A model generated the notes under the pieces. That model made no database searches. It was not told where the DNA came from and worked only from the letters and a program-made list of their open reading frames with translations. From the NCBI GenBank assembly GCA_022496805.1, contig CM040096.1, positions 11,471,501-11,535,500 of the forward strand: a DNA stretch of 64,000 nt, written 5' to 3'. The stretch is from Pohlia nutans. Taxonomy: Eukaryota; Streptophyta; Bryopsida; Bryales; Mniaceae. Made by a program: the position numbers and the translations under genes. Positions 1 through 13,383 of the stretch are shown in pieces; the stretch's first letter is position 1; every line of letters starts with the position of its first letter.

Positions 1-1496
1 TCACAAGAACAAAAATACTACAATAAGTTAATTTACTATGGCAGTTTTAGTATATTTTTTAGAAGACTTTGACAATTTCATCCACTTTTTTGCCCATATT
101 TCTAGTGTAAAACTAGCCACTCAGTCCCAAAATCACGCAAGATTCAGGCAAAAATATGACAATTTTCTTTTGGCTGGTATTCACAGCTGCTAATGGATGA
201 GGGATTAATGGCATCTGAGAGCCATATGATTGATGTCTGCTAGATAGACTGATTCTCTTTGGAAATGTGCCCATGCAGAGGCCGGTGTGCATCCAAATGC
301 CATTTAACTTTTAGATTTCATGCCTGGGGAACACGAACCCAACAAGCCTACCATCAACAGGCACTTCTTTTGCATTTTATACTCATTTTATTGGGCATCG
401 TGGGGCTCTGGCCGGCGTTGTTGCATTGAGATTCTGTGCATTGAAAACTTTGATTACAGTTACTGTAGTCATTTTTCCATTGAATATCTCCACAATCATG
501 CTGTGTGATGATCGTGGAGTGAGGGTCAGTGGGCCCAATAAGTCTTTCACTCTCTTCCCCACATTTCATTTCCAGCTGACAGCACAAAAAGTCCCATGCA
601 TATATGGCTACGGTGCACTGAAATTGAATAGACTCCTACACTCCACTGGACCCCTTAGCCCTTCAGGCCGCTTTACATGATAGGCCAAGGCGAATTTGGA
701 GCTAAGATATGCTTGATTGGTTGAATTCACGAAATCGACCTCAAGGGTTTACATGAAGGAGTCAAGGGCATTCCCTGAAATTCATATTCTAATGGGCTGA
801 AATTATATTCTAATGCACTAAAGTTGAAATTTGACACTACTCCAAGAAAGAGAATTGAGTTGACCAAAATAGAAATCCAATTCACTTCCATCAGAGCATT
901 CCCACCCATGGCCTCAACAAGTGGCCTTGGAAACTGATTTGAGAGGGCCCTGTAGCAGTGAAGGTGGCCTTCACAATTCTGCAGACCCACCGTGGAGATT
1001 CAAAACTGGCAAAATGCATTTAAGCCACCACATGTATTTGAGTCCCCACATGCAATTGAGTGGGCCAGGGTTGATCTCATTGAAATTTGAACATGTACAA
1101 GCCATGTCACAGGCCGGCCATGATTTGAAGTAGCATTTCCCAATGCAAAAGCATGTCCATGCCATTAATGAAGATGATTATCCCACAAATAGCCCGGATT
1201 TCAAGCTCAAGAAGAAAATAGGAGACTCCACAGCCTGGCGTGTCAAAGCTCATTTCTACAGAGGCCTTGCAAGAGAGGCCACTGGCAAACCCAAGGGTGG
1301 GAGAGAAAAAAGTGTGCGGGCCCTCTACAGTGCCAAAAGGCCACTTGTTGAGGGCAAGGGTGGGAATGCTCTCAGGCCGTCTCAGAGCTCCCTCCCTTCT
1401 TGGACCTGAAGCCACTATTTCCTGTGAATTGGCTTTGGCCTTCGTCTATCATGTAAAGTGGTCCTTGGTCTAACCTTTTCTACGATGACATTTTCA

Positions 1497-2810
1497 GATA
1501 GATAGATAGAAACTCCGGTCCTCTTTCGAGGCCGGCGTGAATAAAGTGTATGTTCGTCTTGACAATGAGCCAGTGCCCACCGGGTAAAGGGTCATTGGTA
1601 CAAGACTACTCTCCCCTTCCGAAAATAGACACTTTAGTGACCAGTAACTAGTACTAGTAGCCCACAGTAACTTCTAATCGAGTGGTTAAATCAATACTAT
1701 GATATAATTTGGGGTTTGTTTTGTTGGTGGACGCCAAGTCATGGTTCCAAGGACGTTTGTATTACAATTATATGGTCCGGGTTCGATTCCCGTTGAGTCC
1801 GTCTGAGCATTAATGTGATATTCATGATTTGGTGCTTCTAGTGAGTTATCATAGGCAGGAAAGTTGTACCAACCAACCGGCCCCGTCCCACCTTCATGAG
1901 ACAAGCGGTTTCGTTGAGCTAATAAAAAAAAATACAAAAAGAAATAAGTAGTGGTCTTAACCACTACTTTCCTTTTTCTTGTTAATTTATTTCATTTAAT
2001 ATTCTATTGGTAGTGGTTGGTTATTTTCTATTTTTTTTATGTAGTATAATTGAGCAGGCATGGTGTATAGTGATGGTGTTTATTTCTTTGAACGTGTGTT
2101 TAATAGAGGTTTCTAGTAGTTTAAATTTTGATTCAAGGAGTTTCATTGAAGGAGCATGTGTTGTTCCTCTAGCTCCTGCCATGATGACTATAAGTGGGTC
2201 TACTTTCCACCCTTGGTTAATGATGTTGTTTATTAGTGATTGGTACTTTTGGATTTTATTTACTATTGTTTCTTATGAGAATATGTCGTTACAATATGTA
2301 AATTCAATAAATTGTATTATGAAGTTGTCTTTTGGGTTTGGTGGTGGGTCATTATTGTATCGGAGTCCTTTGACACATAGTATGTCTGGCTTAAATCTAG
2401 CGTTGCAGTGGCATCTTTGACGTCCACATGTATAAGGCATGAGCCATGAGGGTATTGTGCTTTCTTGTGGGTTGTTGTTAAATGTTCTTGCGTTCATGAG
2501 GGTGAAACATCTAGATTTATGTGTTGAGAGTATTAGTTTTCTTAATTCCCATACTACTTTGTTATGTCTTTTAACTATGATGGCGTGTATGTGATGGTGG
2601 TTACATTTTAAGAGTACATGTAACCACGTGTCTGCATCTGTGGAGTTGCAAATGGGGCATGTGATTGATGGGAATCTTTCTCTGCCAAAGAATAATTGTT
2701 TCCTAGCATTTCCCATGTATTGGCCAGTGCAAGTTTTTTGGATGTTTTTTTTTGTGAGTTCGTGATAGCGGGGTTGGACTAGAAGACATGAGATAGTTCG
2801 TTATCTATAT
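1497..2810 (-). mobile_element. 5'-truncated LINE, 3' part
   Basis: The minus strand encodes the C-terminal part of a LINE polyprotein. A zinc-knuckle-like CPIC...H...C segment (CPICNSTDADTW, then LLKCNHHHIH) is followed by a conserved tail (NARFKPDILCVKG, later SAGARGTTHAPS-like). The same protein is encoded at 34.2-35.0 kb, and the shared noncoding block below it (1497-1900 here, 33727-34135 there) is therefore the LINE 3' UTR. A stop interrupts the tail near 2273, so the copy is dead. The 3' end in LINE sense is a hairpin (CCGGCCT/AGGCCGG type) followed by a (TATC)n tail at 1497-1511. The 5' end is lost near 2810. Homology between the two copies is seen directly; the LINE assignment rests on the RNase H domain in the second copy. 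Confidence 0.8.
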
Positions 2811-5558
2811 CAGCTGAAAAAAGGTTGTTTGCCACACTATCATTGATTGTAGTACATTTGTTAGAGAGAAATAATCTAAGCTCACTTTTTTGGACTAACA
2901 TACATTAAGAGTTTGTTTGTTTAAGTTCCCATGTCATAGCCCACATGACAATGAGAGTGGCACAAAAACTATCTACCCTTATTAAGGGTAGATTTTGTAT
3001 TATTAAAAGGTAAACACACTAAATACTTGATTGTTTGTAGGTTGCTTTTGTAAGAATATATGAGAGTAAAGTTGTTATGGTTTTAAATAGTGTGTGTAAG
3101 AAAAATAGGTTGTTGCTGGATTACTGAGGTGGAGAGTGTTTGATTGTTTTTAAGTCTTCTTTTAATAAGTAATGTACCTATGAAGTACTATATCATGACA
3201 ATTGCATTTATTTCAATGAACAATTTTTTTACTAAGAACTTTGGTTTGCTGAAAATTTGTACATGTTTTTCTATCTTTGTGTTTGTACTTACCAGTAAAA
3301 ACAATATTGGACTCGTATGGCATCTCTTGATAGTAAGACTTTGGACATTAATTCATTCTAAATACCCATTTGATGTCTATTATCTGATAAAGAAGCATTA
3401 CAAATAATACAATTTGTATCACTAAGAACAAAGCTCATTTTTTATTTAAAAAATGAAATATTATTGTTTTAAGGAAAAAATTGAAAATTTGACAAAGGAA
3501 AAAATTGAAAAATTCGAAAAGTTCTGCCGAAACGCTGAGAATCTTATGTGAATATTCTTTAAGACTCTCGTTTTTCACCATAGAAAACTGAATTTTTCCT
3601 GAAAATTTGGGCACCTCTTTTCTCAATTATTTTTTTGCCAATCCTGCCGTGACGGACGGGTACGGTATTGCTGATGGGCAACACGGCAACAAACATCCAG
3701 TTGCTAAAAATTATAATGATTTATAAGGGGAAAAAATAACAGGACAGGTAGGTCAAAACGGCAAACAGGCTGGTTGATGAGTGTGCCATCCATGGGTTGG
3801 GGCGTCTGCTCCGGCACGCCCACACACACTACTCTCTCCCGGACTTTTAATAGGCCAGCCTATCCCAGCTCTGTGCAACCAAATCCGGGCTTTCTGGCCC
3901 AGCACACGAGCCCACACTGGCAGCATCTTATAAGCATAATCCAACCCAGATCATCAAACAATTCAAACTTGCATTCCACAAATGTAGGTTAACCTGGATT
4001 TAGTAACCCCGGCCTTTTCTCTCTCCAACTTGGACGCCGCTCAATCAGTGGCATCTCTCTCATGTGGTCTCTCTGGCACTTCCTCCTGAAACTGCAAATC
4101 CCAAACCCTAATTATGATCAGGGATTCACAAGAATCACTATACTCCTAATCTGGTCCTGAACCTCTGTTGAATGAGGGGATATTTATAAAAAAGAAGCAG
4201 GAGAAATCTGGGATTGATTTTTAACTTGTATCAAGAGTCAGTTTGTTTAAATGTTGATTCATGATAAATCGGTGTGTCACGTCTGGTTTTGGGGAACTGA
4301 TGCTTGTAAAGTTTTAAGTGGGCATTAGAGTTATTGGAAGAGTTGAAGAGGAGTTCAAGTGGAGTTTGCATTCAATTCTCGTTGTGATTATGGCACGACA
4401 AAGGTGGTTAACTCATGAGCTTTTTCATAATGTTGGCTCTTGTGTCAGGGGCATCTCCACTGCTAGGGCATCAAACGGTGGGCGTCAATGTTGGGATGGC
4501 AATCCAATATTAGTACCTCTCCTGACGCAAGGCCCAATGTGATTTTTGATTGTCATCACAAGAATATCACAAGAATAAGGTTGGATTATTGGTTTTGGAT
4601 CATCGTGAAGACATTCTTGTGCAATCGGGAGGTCGAGGGTTCAATCTCCGTCGTACGGCGGGCTGGATATGTAGTAAGGTGGGCTGGATATGTAGGAAGG
4701 CGGGCAAGAGTGGGTGAAGGTGTCTTACAGGGATTTCTTTTTGCCTTCCCATGATGTGGGAAGGCCTCTTCTTGTTGTCAGGCGCCTGCAAATTGTATTG
4801 AATAAAGATCTAGGCGGGCCTTACGTATACAAAAATCTAGGCGGGCCTGCATGGGGTGTGCATCTATGACTCCCCATCCAACCACCAATGATGCCAAAGT
4901 AAGAAGATCTACTTTCTTTGACAATTTTGACCCCACTGCACCTTCCATCCACTTCCAACTCTTATCTCTCATCTAGTTCTAGGTTACATCTCTCCAACCT
5001 AAACCTCTAGCATTCCTAAACCTCTAGCATTGACAAGAATATAAGATTTTGTCAAAAATGCAACCAAAAGGCATTTGCAGGGACATGCAAGGTCACCCTA
5101 ATCCTCCCTTTTGGAATTGCGAATTTGAAGTGAACGAAGAAGAATGTGGCGTTGGTGCCATCATGGTGGTTGGCGTCTAGCGGGGCGGAGGTCATTAGAG
5201 GCTGTTGGTACCAGCGGTGGTGATGCTCTTAGACAAGAGGACTCAATAGAAGGATCAACAACAAACACAACTAAGGTTTATAAGCAAAGATTCATGAACT
5301 TTGGTGTCCGTGCTCTCTAATTCACTCCATGTTTGGTGTTGCAAATTGTCGTGTGCTTTGGAACACTCGACATGCATGTTGGATATGTGATGTAAGGTGA
5401 GAGTTCTGTTGGGGTTACAACAAGTGAGATGTTAATTGCATTGGCTCTTTTTTTTTTTTTTTTTTTTTTTCGTTAACAAATTCTGGTTGCTTAGCAGAAA
5501 TAACAAAGTTGTACTATATAGGCGACTCCACTTGGTTGTACCAAAAATGCACAAACTT
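2811..5558. other. gene-free stretch, possible tRNA-like SINE near 4.6 kb
   Basis: I see no convincing gene here. A box-B-like motif (GAGGGTTCAATCTCC, about 4633-4647, plus strand) preceded by a short GC-rich stretch may be the relic of a tRNA-derived SINE, but I could not find a clear box A. A 20-plus T run lies at about 5449-5471. All reading frames are short. Confidence 0.35.
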
Positions 5559-6592
5559 TTAACCCTTTACCGCCCAGAGCAGTTCAGCGATGCTGGGTCG
5601 TTTGCAGGCCTTTTTTTTATTTATCTTCATCACCGTGTAACCATAGGGCCACACACATAATCCAACCGTATAGAATGGTAAACCATTATCCTGTCAACTT
5701 GTGTGAGAAAAAATTATTTGAATCGCCCTTCTGGATTTCTAGATTATAGGTCTAGATGGTACCGTATATTTCGGTTCAGGTTGGTTCGATATCTGGGGTG
5801 CTGAGTTTAGCCCCACATGGTGATGTCTAAATAATTTCATAAATTTTTGTAACTTCAGTTCAGCGATTACCCATCTCATACTCTTGAGATTTATATATTG
5901 CGCGTTTCATTTCGACAATCCTACATTTTCTGATGAATTCTGGAACAGAAATGACTCCCTCGTATACGGTTCATGGGCTCTCAGTATACATCAAAATCGT
6001 GCTTGCATATTCGATTCAAGCATGATCAGATTGTATACACCTCACCCCAACAATGAGGTGCACACAATAACCCAAAAAAAATCAACTTTGACAATGTGGA
6101 ACGTCAAAAATACTACAAAATACAAATAATGCTACAGTCCCGTACTAGTTCCGCCCCATTTCCTTCTGTTCCTTTCTTTCTCTCCCTGCTGCTGACACCT
6201 ATCCCATCTTTCTGTTGAACATCCAACATGTTCCCAACACTGGATGTTTGAGTTTCAAAATGCTCGTTGAAGTTTCTAGTCATCCACTAGCTCCAACGAG
6301 GTTCGCAAGTTTCATTTGGAAAATGTACATCCACAGCTTCCTTTCTTTATACGTTGCAAAGGCTTCTTTCATGGCAGCTCGTACGTATAGAACGTATGTA
6401 GGGTTTTATACAGGCGTATTTGGATATCTACAAAGGTGCGATTATAATTATTATTTTTGAATCATGTGCATAACAAAAAGTTACACATCTGAACTTCCCA
6501 CTCCAGACTCATATGCTTCACTGATTTTAAATCATTTGCTTTTCCGGTGTCCCAGTGACCACAAAGTGGCAACCTGGGCGGTAAAGGGTTAA
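5559..6592. mobile_element. TTAA-flanked inverted-repeat element, 1.03 kb
   Basis: The left end reads TTAACCCTTTACCGCCCA and the right end is its exact reverse complement, so an 18-bp inverted repeat including the TTAA bounds the element. TTAA target duplication and ends starting CCC are the signature of piggyBac elements. There is no transposase frame inside, so it is non-autonomous. The next closest relative in the window is the element at 39020-39822 (TTAACCCTTTAGTGCC). Confidence 0.8.
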
Positions 6593-7148
6593 GGCTTGTC
6601 AGCCTCCACTTGATTTGTATTGCCCACTCCAAAATACAATTTTTTTGTCTTGTAGCTCGTCAAGCCCAGTGACCCACCTTGCACAACCAGCATGTTGATA
6701 AACTGCTATAGGATACCAGAGTGATTGATGGTGCACATCGAACAGTTCATTGTACCATCAATGATGAGGGTGTTGCTCACAGTGAGTACTGATGGCCCAT
6801 TCACACCAAGAAGCTCCAGCATTTGCGTTGCCTTCCTGGAATGCAGCAAGGTAAATTTCAAAAATAATATACAATTTCTTGCGGTGTCACAGCCTTGTCT
6901 CTTCCTCCTCTTGGCCAACGCATGTGCATTGGTGGAGCACAAATTTCTTGCGGTACCCAAAATGCGTTGGAGCAACTTTTTGCATGCGTCAAGTTAAAAT
7001 AAATAAATTTACATGGGCATACTGTAGCTACCAAAAACTTACTTGACAAACACAAATTCTCTGCTGTACTTGCGTTGGGTGATTGGTATGAATGAGCCAT
7101 GAGTATGGATTGAACGGAGGAAACAACGGGTAAAGTTGTTCTTGTAGG

Positions 7149-7720
7149 TTAACCCCTAAACGTCCAACCGTCCAAAAAGTGAACGATGTACATAATCAAA
7201 CACAGTTTTCTCATCCGTCATTGACTTTTTGCAGTGTGGATTTTTTACTATATATGTTATGCAAAGTTAGCTTCATGCATGTGTGATCTGATTAGAAAGG
7301 GGATGATTTGCAAAAAAATTTATGTCTCATTTTATGTTGTAGTGATTCATCCAAAATTTCAAAGATTTTAATGTAAAAGTGCTCTTAAATTCAACTCATA
7401 AAATTAAGCAACCAAAAATCTCCAAAAATAACTACACTTAGAGAATTGCGTTTCAATCAATCACAACAAATTTCGTATACAAATTGTCAATATCTTATTC
7501 GTAATCAAATCACAAAAGAATCTTGAATTTTAGGTTTCAAATTTTATACAAAATATTGGTGACAACAATCATAAATCCAACAGTATGGATAGAATCTAAA
7601 ATTCATGATGTACAACCTTTATTCATATATCAAGTTCAAAATATCCCTCTTAGTTACATTTTATAAGACACTTTTGAAATTCTCCAAATCTGAAGAAGGG
7701 TGAGTATGTTTAGAGATTAA
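7149..7720. mobile_element. TTAA-flanked MITE, family A
   Basis: It starts TTAACCCCTAAACGTCC and ends with ATGTTTAGAGATTAA, a decayed mirror of the start. Its interior (for example CATTGACTTTTTGCAGTG and AAGCAACCAAAAATCTCC) is shared with the elements at 15644-16219, 39819-40386, 54240-54558 and about 55756-56329. It has no coding capacity. The TTAA on both sides suggests mobilisation by a piggyBac-type transposase. Confidence 0.8.
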
Positions 7721-8146
7721 ATATAAAACAGGGTTGTATGAGCACTTGAAGGGGAACATGTTTTGCTTATCCAAGAAATGTAGATTTTGTAGATATCGTA
7801 TTCATTAGAAAAATTTGTAAAGTCATGAAATCTCTGGGTTCCACTGTTGTGTCAGTCAAGATTATGGTCCATAGGACAAAAAAGGTAGTGACTGTTGGAT
7901 TCCAAAATTAAAACCAAATGAATTTTATTTCTGGAAAGCAAACTCGAGTGACTAGGTTTGATCATACGTTAAGCGCACTACCGGGGAAGGTGTTGGAGCC
8001 CAATCGAAATTAGACCATATGATTTGAATAATACCACCTCCTAGGTTAGAACCTTGCACCTCGAGGCTCCATGGAATTCTAATCCTAGCCCGACACACCC
8101 AACATATTTTCTCTTAAGTTGCTGTCCAAAACTTTCCGGATATTTA

Positions 8147-8510
8147 GGGCCGCTTCACACTATGGCCAAAGGTCGAGAGGCCGTCGGTTTCCACCAATCA
8201 AATTGCAAGAAACCATGGTTTCGGCCTCTCGACCCTTCACACTAGAGGCCAAAGTCCAAAGGCCGTGGACCTTCAAAATGCTTACATGGCAACACTTTTT
8301 GACCAAGGTGACGGCCTCTCAAGAGGAAGTTTGGGTCCTACATTTTGCAAGACCCGTCACTATGGTCGAGAGGCCGTCGATTTCTTTTCATAAAAAAATA
8401 AAACTATATTTTATTGGCTATTTTTAGTCGATTTCTTTGGACTCTCAACAAAGTTTGGACTCTCAATCCCACGGCCTCTCGACTTGGACGGCCATAGTGT
8501 GAAGCGGCCC
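8147..8510. mobile_element. TTA-flanked MITE (PIF/Harbinger-like)
   Basis: The left end GGGCCGCTTCACACTATGGC is mirrored at the right end (8490-8510). TTA precedes and follows it as a 3-bp target duplication, typical of PIF/Harbinger elements. Subterminal motifs around GGTCGAGAGGCCGTCG recur in both orientations. The copy at 44212-44578 belongs to the same family. Confidence 0.8.
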
Positions 8511-10811
8511 TTAATTTACATTGAATGAGCGTTGCAAGTCAAGATGAGTGATCCAAGGACTTTATGAATTTCTCTATTGCAGTTTTGATTCCAGCTGCAT
8601 GAGATGATGAGATGCATGGGATGATGCATGTTGCATTTGAACTAGACCGTAAAGGCGCCCGTTTGGGTGAATTCCTACAAACCATTTTCATTCAGTTTAG
8701 GTTGAGATGAATCATGACACATAATAATAATAATAATAATAATACGCTACCCGGCCGTTAGGGTCACAAAAAATAACTTAAAAAAAGAGATGCCCAAATT
8801 CGTAGGGATTTTTTTTTCAATTTAAAAAATAAATCTATGGTGTAAAGAGAATCTTATAGAATATCCACATAATCTTAGAGAATAATCAAATCATTTCGAC
8901 AATTTTCTTTTAATATTAGGCATGAGTTGTTGATCCTAAGGATCAAGTATGATAATAATAATAATGACAATGATGTTGGCCCTAAGATTATTGTGAACAA
9001 AGAGTATCGTTAGGAGTGATTCGAGTCTAGAGAAGGCTCTAATTTACATACAAGTTTTCATGCAATATCCCTCATAGATGTTATCAAACTATATGAGTCG
9101 AGTTGGTCATAATTTTGCCATGTTGATTGTTTCTAATAGCAATGTCCCATTCCTTTGCAGAACAATCAAACTACACTTTCATACACAATTTAGCCTTCAA
9201 GATTTGATAAAATCTTTTAAAAAATATTTTACATGCATGAAATTGTATGTTTCCTATTATTCCTGAAAGTTTCCAAATTTTCTTTTACAAATTTTAGGTC
9301 AAATACTTAAAGAAATTCATATTAATTATAAAAAAGCTTCAAAAAATATAAAATTTCTAGAACTTGTGCAAGTTATCATGGAGAATCACATGATATGTTT
9401 TCCGTAGAATTTTTAATTTAAAAGTTAGACATCCTATGCAGTGTAATTCACACCTTGAGCTACATAGCTTGCAACAAAAATAAAATAACCAATACTTGAA
9501 ATCTATAAGATCCAAAAAGTGAGGTGAAAACTAGACTCGATAAAATTCATTTTCTCAATTGAAAGTTATAGCAAAAATCTTCATCTTCAAGGTCAAAATT
9601 GGCTTTGGCCAACTAATATACACGATTTGGATGCACGGTCTTTAAAGGGTTAAACAACCATTGCTAAATCATTTCTTTATCACATTAGGTATGTAATATA
9701 CCATTAATAAGATCTTAGAAATGTGCTTCTAATGGTACAAAGCATCCCTTCTAATTTGAAATACATATATGAAACAAACAAAGTCTATTGTGCTAAATTT
9801 CAGGATTTTGAGGCAATTGCGGGAACATGGAGAATGAGAAGCATCAATAACCGTATATGTTATTGATCTACGTGAAAGACTACATGGAGTATAGAAAGAC
9901 AAAACCCTCCATAGGGCTCAAATTGCTCTTAATGTGGAGGTTATTTGTCTATACATCACTTCAAGGATAAAGGTAGTGAGGTCTATCCTTGGTGCTAGTT
10001 CTCGGAGTTAGACTATGATAAAGATCAATAACTTTATAGGATGCAAAGCTGACAGGGTTTCAATGTTTCAATTTTTTTTAGATAGCATCAAAAAAGAAGT
10101 GTAAGGAGGATTGAGTACTACATACAATCTTGGGGAGTGCACTTAAAGTTAAGATTAGGAATACACGTGACTGCAATTTTAATAGCATACCCCCTACAAC
10201 ACTTGGCCTTAAAATGTTTTTAAAATTAAGATCATCTAGGTGCTAAATTATTACATATATATCTATCTATCATTTAGTATAATTTCAGGCCCAAATGATT
10301 TTAAAATCTTATACAAAATAATGATAAAAGTTTGAACTAGAATGTGTTGTTTTTTGCTTCAAAAATCAATCTAAAAATATTTACAAGTGATTATTTTTTG
10401 AAAATTATACAACAAGAACTTTAGATTGTGTTTAACAACTTCGAATTTTTTTTACAAATTTTAGGTGACTTTTTAGTATATACATAGGGGGGTCAAAAGT
10501 ACGCACTCACGTGATTCCTAGTCTTAACTTTAAGTGCACTCAAAGGGGCATACAATATGTTATGGCTTGTAGTAGGTGCATGTGACACTGAGTTGTAAAG
10601 CGATAAGATAGTGATATGAGCCTAGTCTAACTACCCTTGAGAGGGCAAAGTAATCATGCACCACTGGTCCTTTGGACAGTGGACATTGAACCATAGGTGT
10701 GTCAAATAGACACTTTATTTACACTGGCCTCAAGAGAGGACCAGAGTTCTTACTACTATTACTAATATGAGCACACCACAAGTCTAAATTTATTGCATAC
10801 AATACTCGATT
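8511..10811. other. gene-free stretch with repeat remnants
   Basis: No gene is supported. It contains an (AAT)n microsatellite at 8721-8743 and, at 9650-9653, a single right end of a TTAA element (TTTAAAGGGTTAA). Sequence just before this end (about 9420-9650) resembles, inverted, the DNA at about 33052-33330, whose left edge is TTTAATCCCTAAGAGAC. The two are probably decayed members of one family. Confidence 0.5.
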
Positions 10812-11398
10812 TTACCCCTAGAAGACCATGACTATGTTTCTTTCCAAACACTCCAAATTTGCTGAAAAGTACCCCTTCTAAGAAGAAGGCTAATAGTTTT
10901 TGATATAAAACCTTTTTGACAAATCAAACTATAGGATATTTCAACCAACTTGAATTTATTACCCCTTTTCAAATTTTCAATTGTTCAAGGTTCCTCAATA
11001 GTAAGATTATAAGCTACAAAGTTGGTTGCACCTTTTTTTTTTGGCCCCTTGCCCAAGTTTGAAACTTTCTAAAATAGCCTAAAATGCAATGTTCAATCTT
11101 TGATTTGGTAAAATGGATTTGGCAATCGTGTGTGTGTGGAGGTGTTAGCTCATTGTGTGCAAAAATTTAGATGCATAACTCATTGTATGCAAAATTTTAG
11201 GAGTTGCTTGCACTTAGGTTTATCACTTTACATAATTGTATCCTTTGATGTATGCATCACCTACGTATGCAAATTATCATCCCAACTTTGTTACAAAGAG
11301 TTGAATCACCACCAAAAATCTCAAAAAACAGGATCAAAACTCATTCCACATTGAGCTAACCAAACTTGAAAAATTAGTCTTGGTCCGTTAGGGGTTAA
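10812..11398. mobile_element. TTAA-type MITE, decayed left end
   Basis: The right end TGGTCCGTTAGGGGTTAA mirrors the left end TTACCCCTAGAAGACCA with several mismatches; the left TTAA has become TTAC. Length (587 bp) and AT-rich noncoding interior match the other TTAA elements. The GGACC/GGTCC subterminal motif links it to the 58107-58689 family. Confidence 0.6.
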
Positions 11399-12904
11399 GA
11401 TAGCCAATGAAAAAAAATGTTAAAAATGCAAACAAGTGCGTACAAAAGTGTGTTTGTTGAGTACAAAGCAAATGAGGGTGTTATAAATAATCTACCTTTG
11501 ACAGAAGGCATCAAGGGTTGTACACACCATCTTGGTCCTAGTAACGATGTTGGTAGCACTTCCCCAACATACCTTTCATTCACGGTGATCCTTCGGGACT
11601 ACAATTCCTCTCTTTATAGTACATATGCCCCTAAGAAGTAAAGTTGGATGTAGTTATAGTGACCATACAAACTTAAGGCCTCCCCATCATACATGTCCAA
11701 AAATTCTTGAAACAATTTAATGTTACTGAAACCATAGTTAATTGGCACTAGCAAACACCCTGTTGCAATGCACCAACATTGTATTGGGAACGTGGGAATC
11801 AATTGTGAACACAAAAGGAACGTGGGAACTTTGGAAACACAAGGAAACATGATGGGAACATTAGAAAATGTTAAGGAACATGAAGCAAACGTTGGGGAAT
11901 GTGATGCGAAGCTTTGGGGAACATTATGGGAACTGTGGAGAACGATTTGAGAACATGATGAAAAATTGGATGAAAGGCATGGATGTGAACTGTGGATGAT
12001 TTCGTGACATGGTATTGTGATGGATACCAAACATGGTAGGGACATGGTATCGTGATGCTGTGTATTTAATATAAGAGATAACATAAGATTCCTGAAGGCC
12101 AAACATATGTTGGCCCCTTCAACTAGAACACATAAGAAAGAATATCCCTCTCCGGGATGTTTGCATAGGGTTATGTTGTAACATTAGGTGATGACTCACA
12201 TACTATAAGAAATTTTCTAATCCCTAGAAGACTAAGAAACCCAAATTGGACCTCGTGCTTATTTTAAAAAAAATAAATATTTTTATAGCAATTTTGAATA
12301 GGTGCTATGTGGACTTCCTTTTGTTAAGATTCATTTGTTTTTAGACCAACACATGCAATATTTTTCACTCATTCCAGTAATATGCCAAATTTGGCCCCAT
12401 CTTAAGTTATACCATTTACAATATAGTCAATAGAATTTGTTGTTTCAAAACAATGAATTCTTGGATCCTATAGGAGTTAAATAGACCAAAAATGGGATGT
12501 TCAAGAATGTTATGAAGAGCTTTTAATTTTGCAGCTAAGGTAACTATACCTTAAGGTGTCCACCTTACCAATTGAGCCTATTTACACACATAAAACTGAA
12601 AATATTTTAAGTGATCTTAATTGAAAATTCAAGAGGATTCCAACGCACTTTAGCATGCATTATTTGGACACCGTATGAATAAGTTATGAATTTCCAAAGT
12701 GCTGACTATAGGTTGACTTTAAAGCGACCCTAAACTTTGATGTTCAGATTGTGCACATTCTCATCAATAGTAGGGTGTCAAAATCTACTTATTGTAGAAG
12801 ATTGAGCTAGGGATGCTTTAAGGAAAAGGTCGCTTTTAGATATAGTTACCTTAGTGAGAAGTGAATTGGAAGGATACCTGCATGATGGAAAGCTTGGAGG
12901 AGGT
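11399..12904. other. gene-free stretch
   Basis: No gene is supported. About 11780-12060 is built of short imperfect repeats around GGGAACGTGGGAA, GGAACATGATGGG and similar, which give misleading open frames on both strands. About 12200-12430 resembles 61090-61290 (shared GACCAACACATSCAAT and TTTTGAATAGGT motifs), so it is part of an old dispersed repeat. Confidence 0.5.
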
Positions 12905-13086
12905 CGTTTTAGAGATGCACATTTATAGTTGTCTCAAAATACTCAGGTTGACTTCATCCTAGAGAATGTCCCATGTTTCTTCTATTCATGCAGTTGCAAA
13001 ATTCTTTGATGTTCAGGGTTCATCTGCATGGTGGGATCCCCTCACAAATTAACATCAATCAAAATGAACTTGGCAATGTCATCAAT

Positions 13087-13180
13087 GAATAGATAGATAG
13101 AAACTTCGGTCTTTTTCAAGGCCGGCATGTCGAATAAAGTGCCCATTTGTCTTGCCAATGAATTAGTGCCGGCTAGACCA
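13087..13180 (-). mobile_element. LINE 3' end remnant
   Basis: GATAGATAGAAACTTCGGTC followed by AAGGCCGGCATG matches the terminal block of the LINE copies at 1497 and 33727. Only about the last 90-100 bp of the LINE is present, as expected of a very 5'-truncated insertion. It predates the segmental duplication, since copy B has it too (27627-27712). Confidence 0.7.
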
Positions 13181-13383
13181 TCCATGAATACGAAATTGTA
13201 AAGCTTGTGATTTATGAAGGTTTGCATTTCTATATGCTAGCCAATCACAAGTAAAAAGATGTTATTGGACACTAAGCTACACTGCGAGAGCATGGTACAA
13301 CATTGGGAATGTAGCTTGCCCGACAACTTGGTGTTCCAAGTACACTTCTTTTGCTAATAAATGAAGACATGTAGAATAGCAAA

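Noticed and set aside
1740..1800. tRNA-like box B (GGGTTCGATTCCCG) in the LINE 3' region, repeated near 34010
   Set aside because: It occurs only inside the LINE 3' UTR, antisense to the LINE, with no cloverleaf or clear box A, so I do not call a tRNA gene; a SINE fused to the LINE tail remains possible.
6706..7100. possible exons on the minus strand (CTINHSGIL, PQEICAPPMHMRWPRGG)
   Set aside because: The open frames are short, partly repetitive and match no family I know; no consistent splice pairs were found.
11614..12102. 162-codon minus-strand frame rich in Ser, Phe and Pro
   Set aside because: It arises from short GGGAAC-type repeats; composition is that of the repeat.
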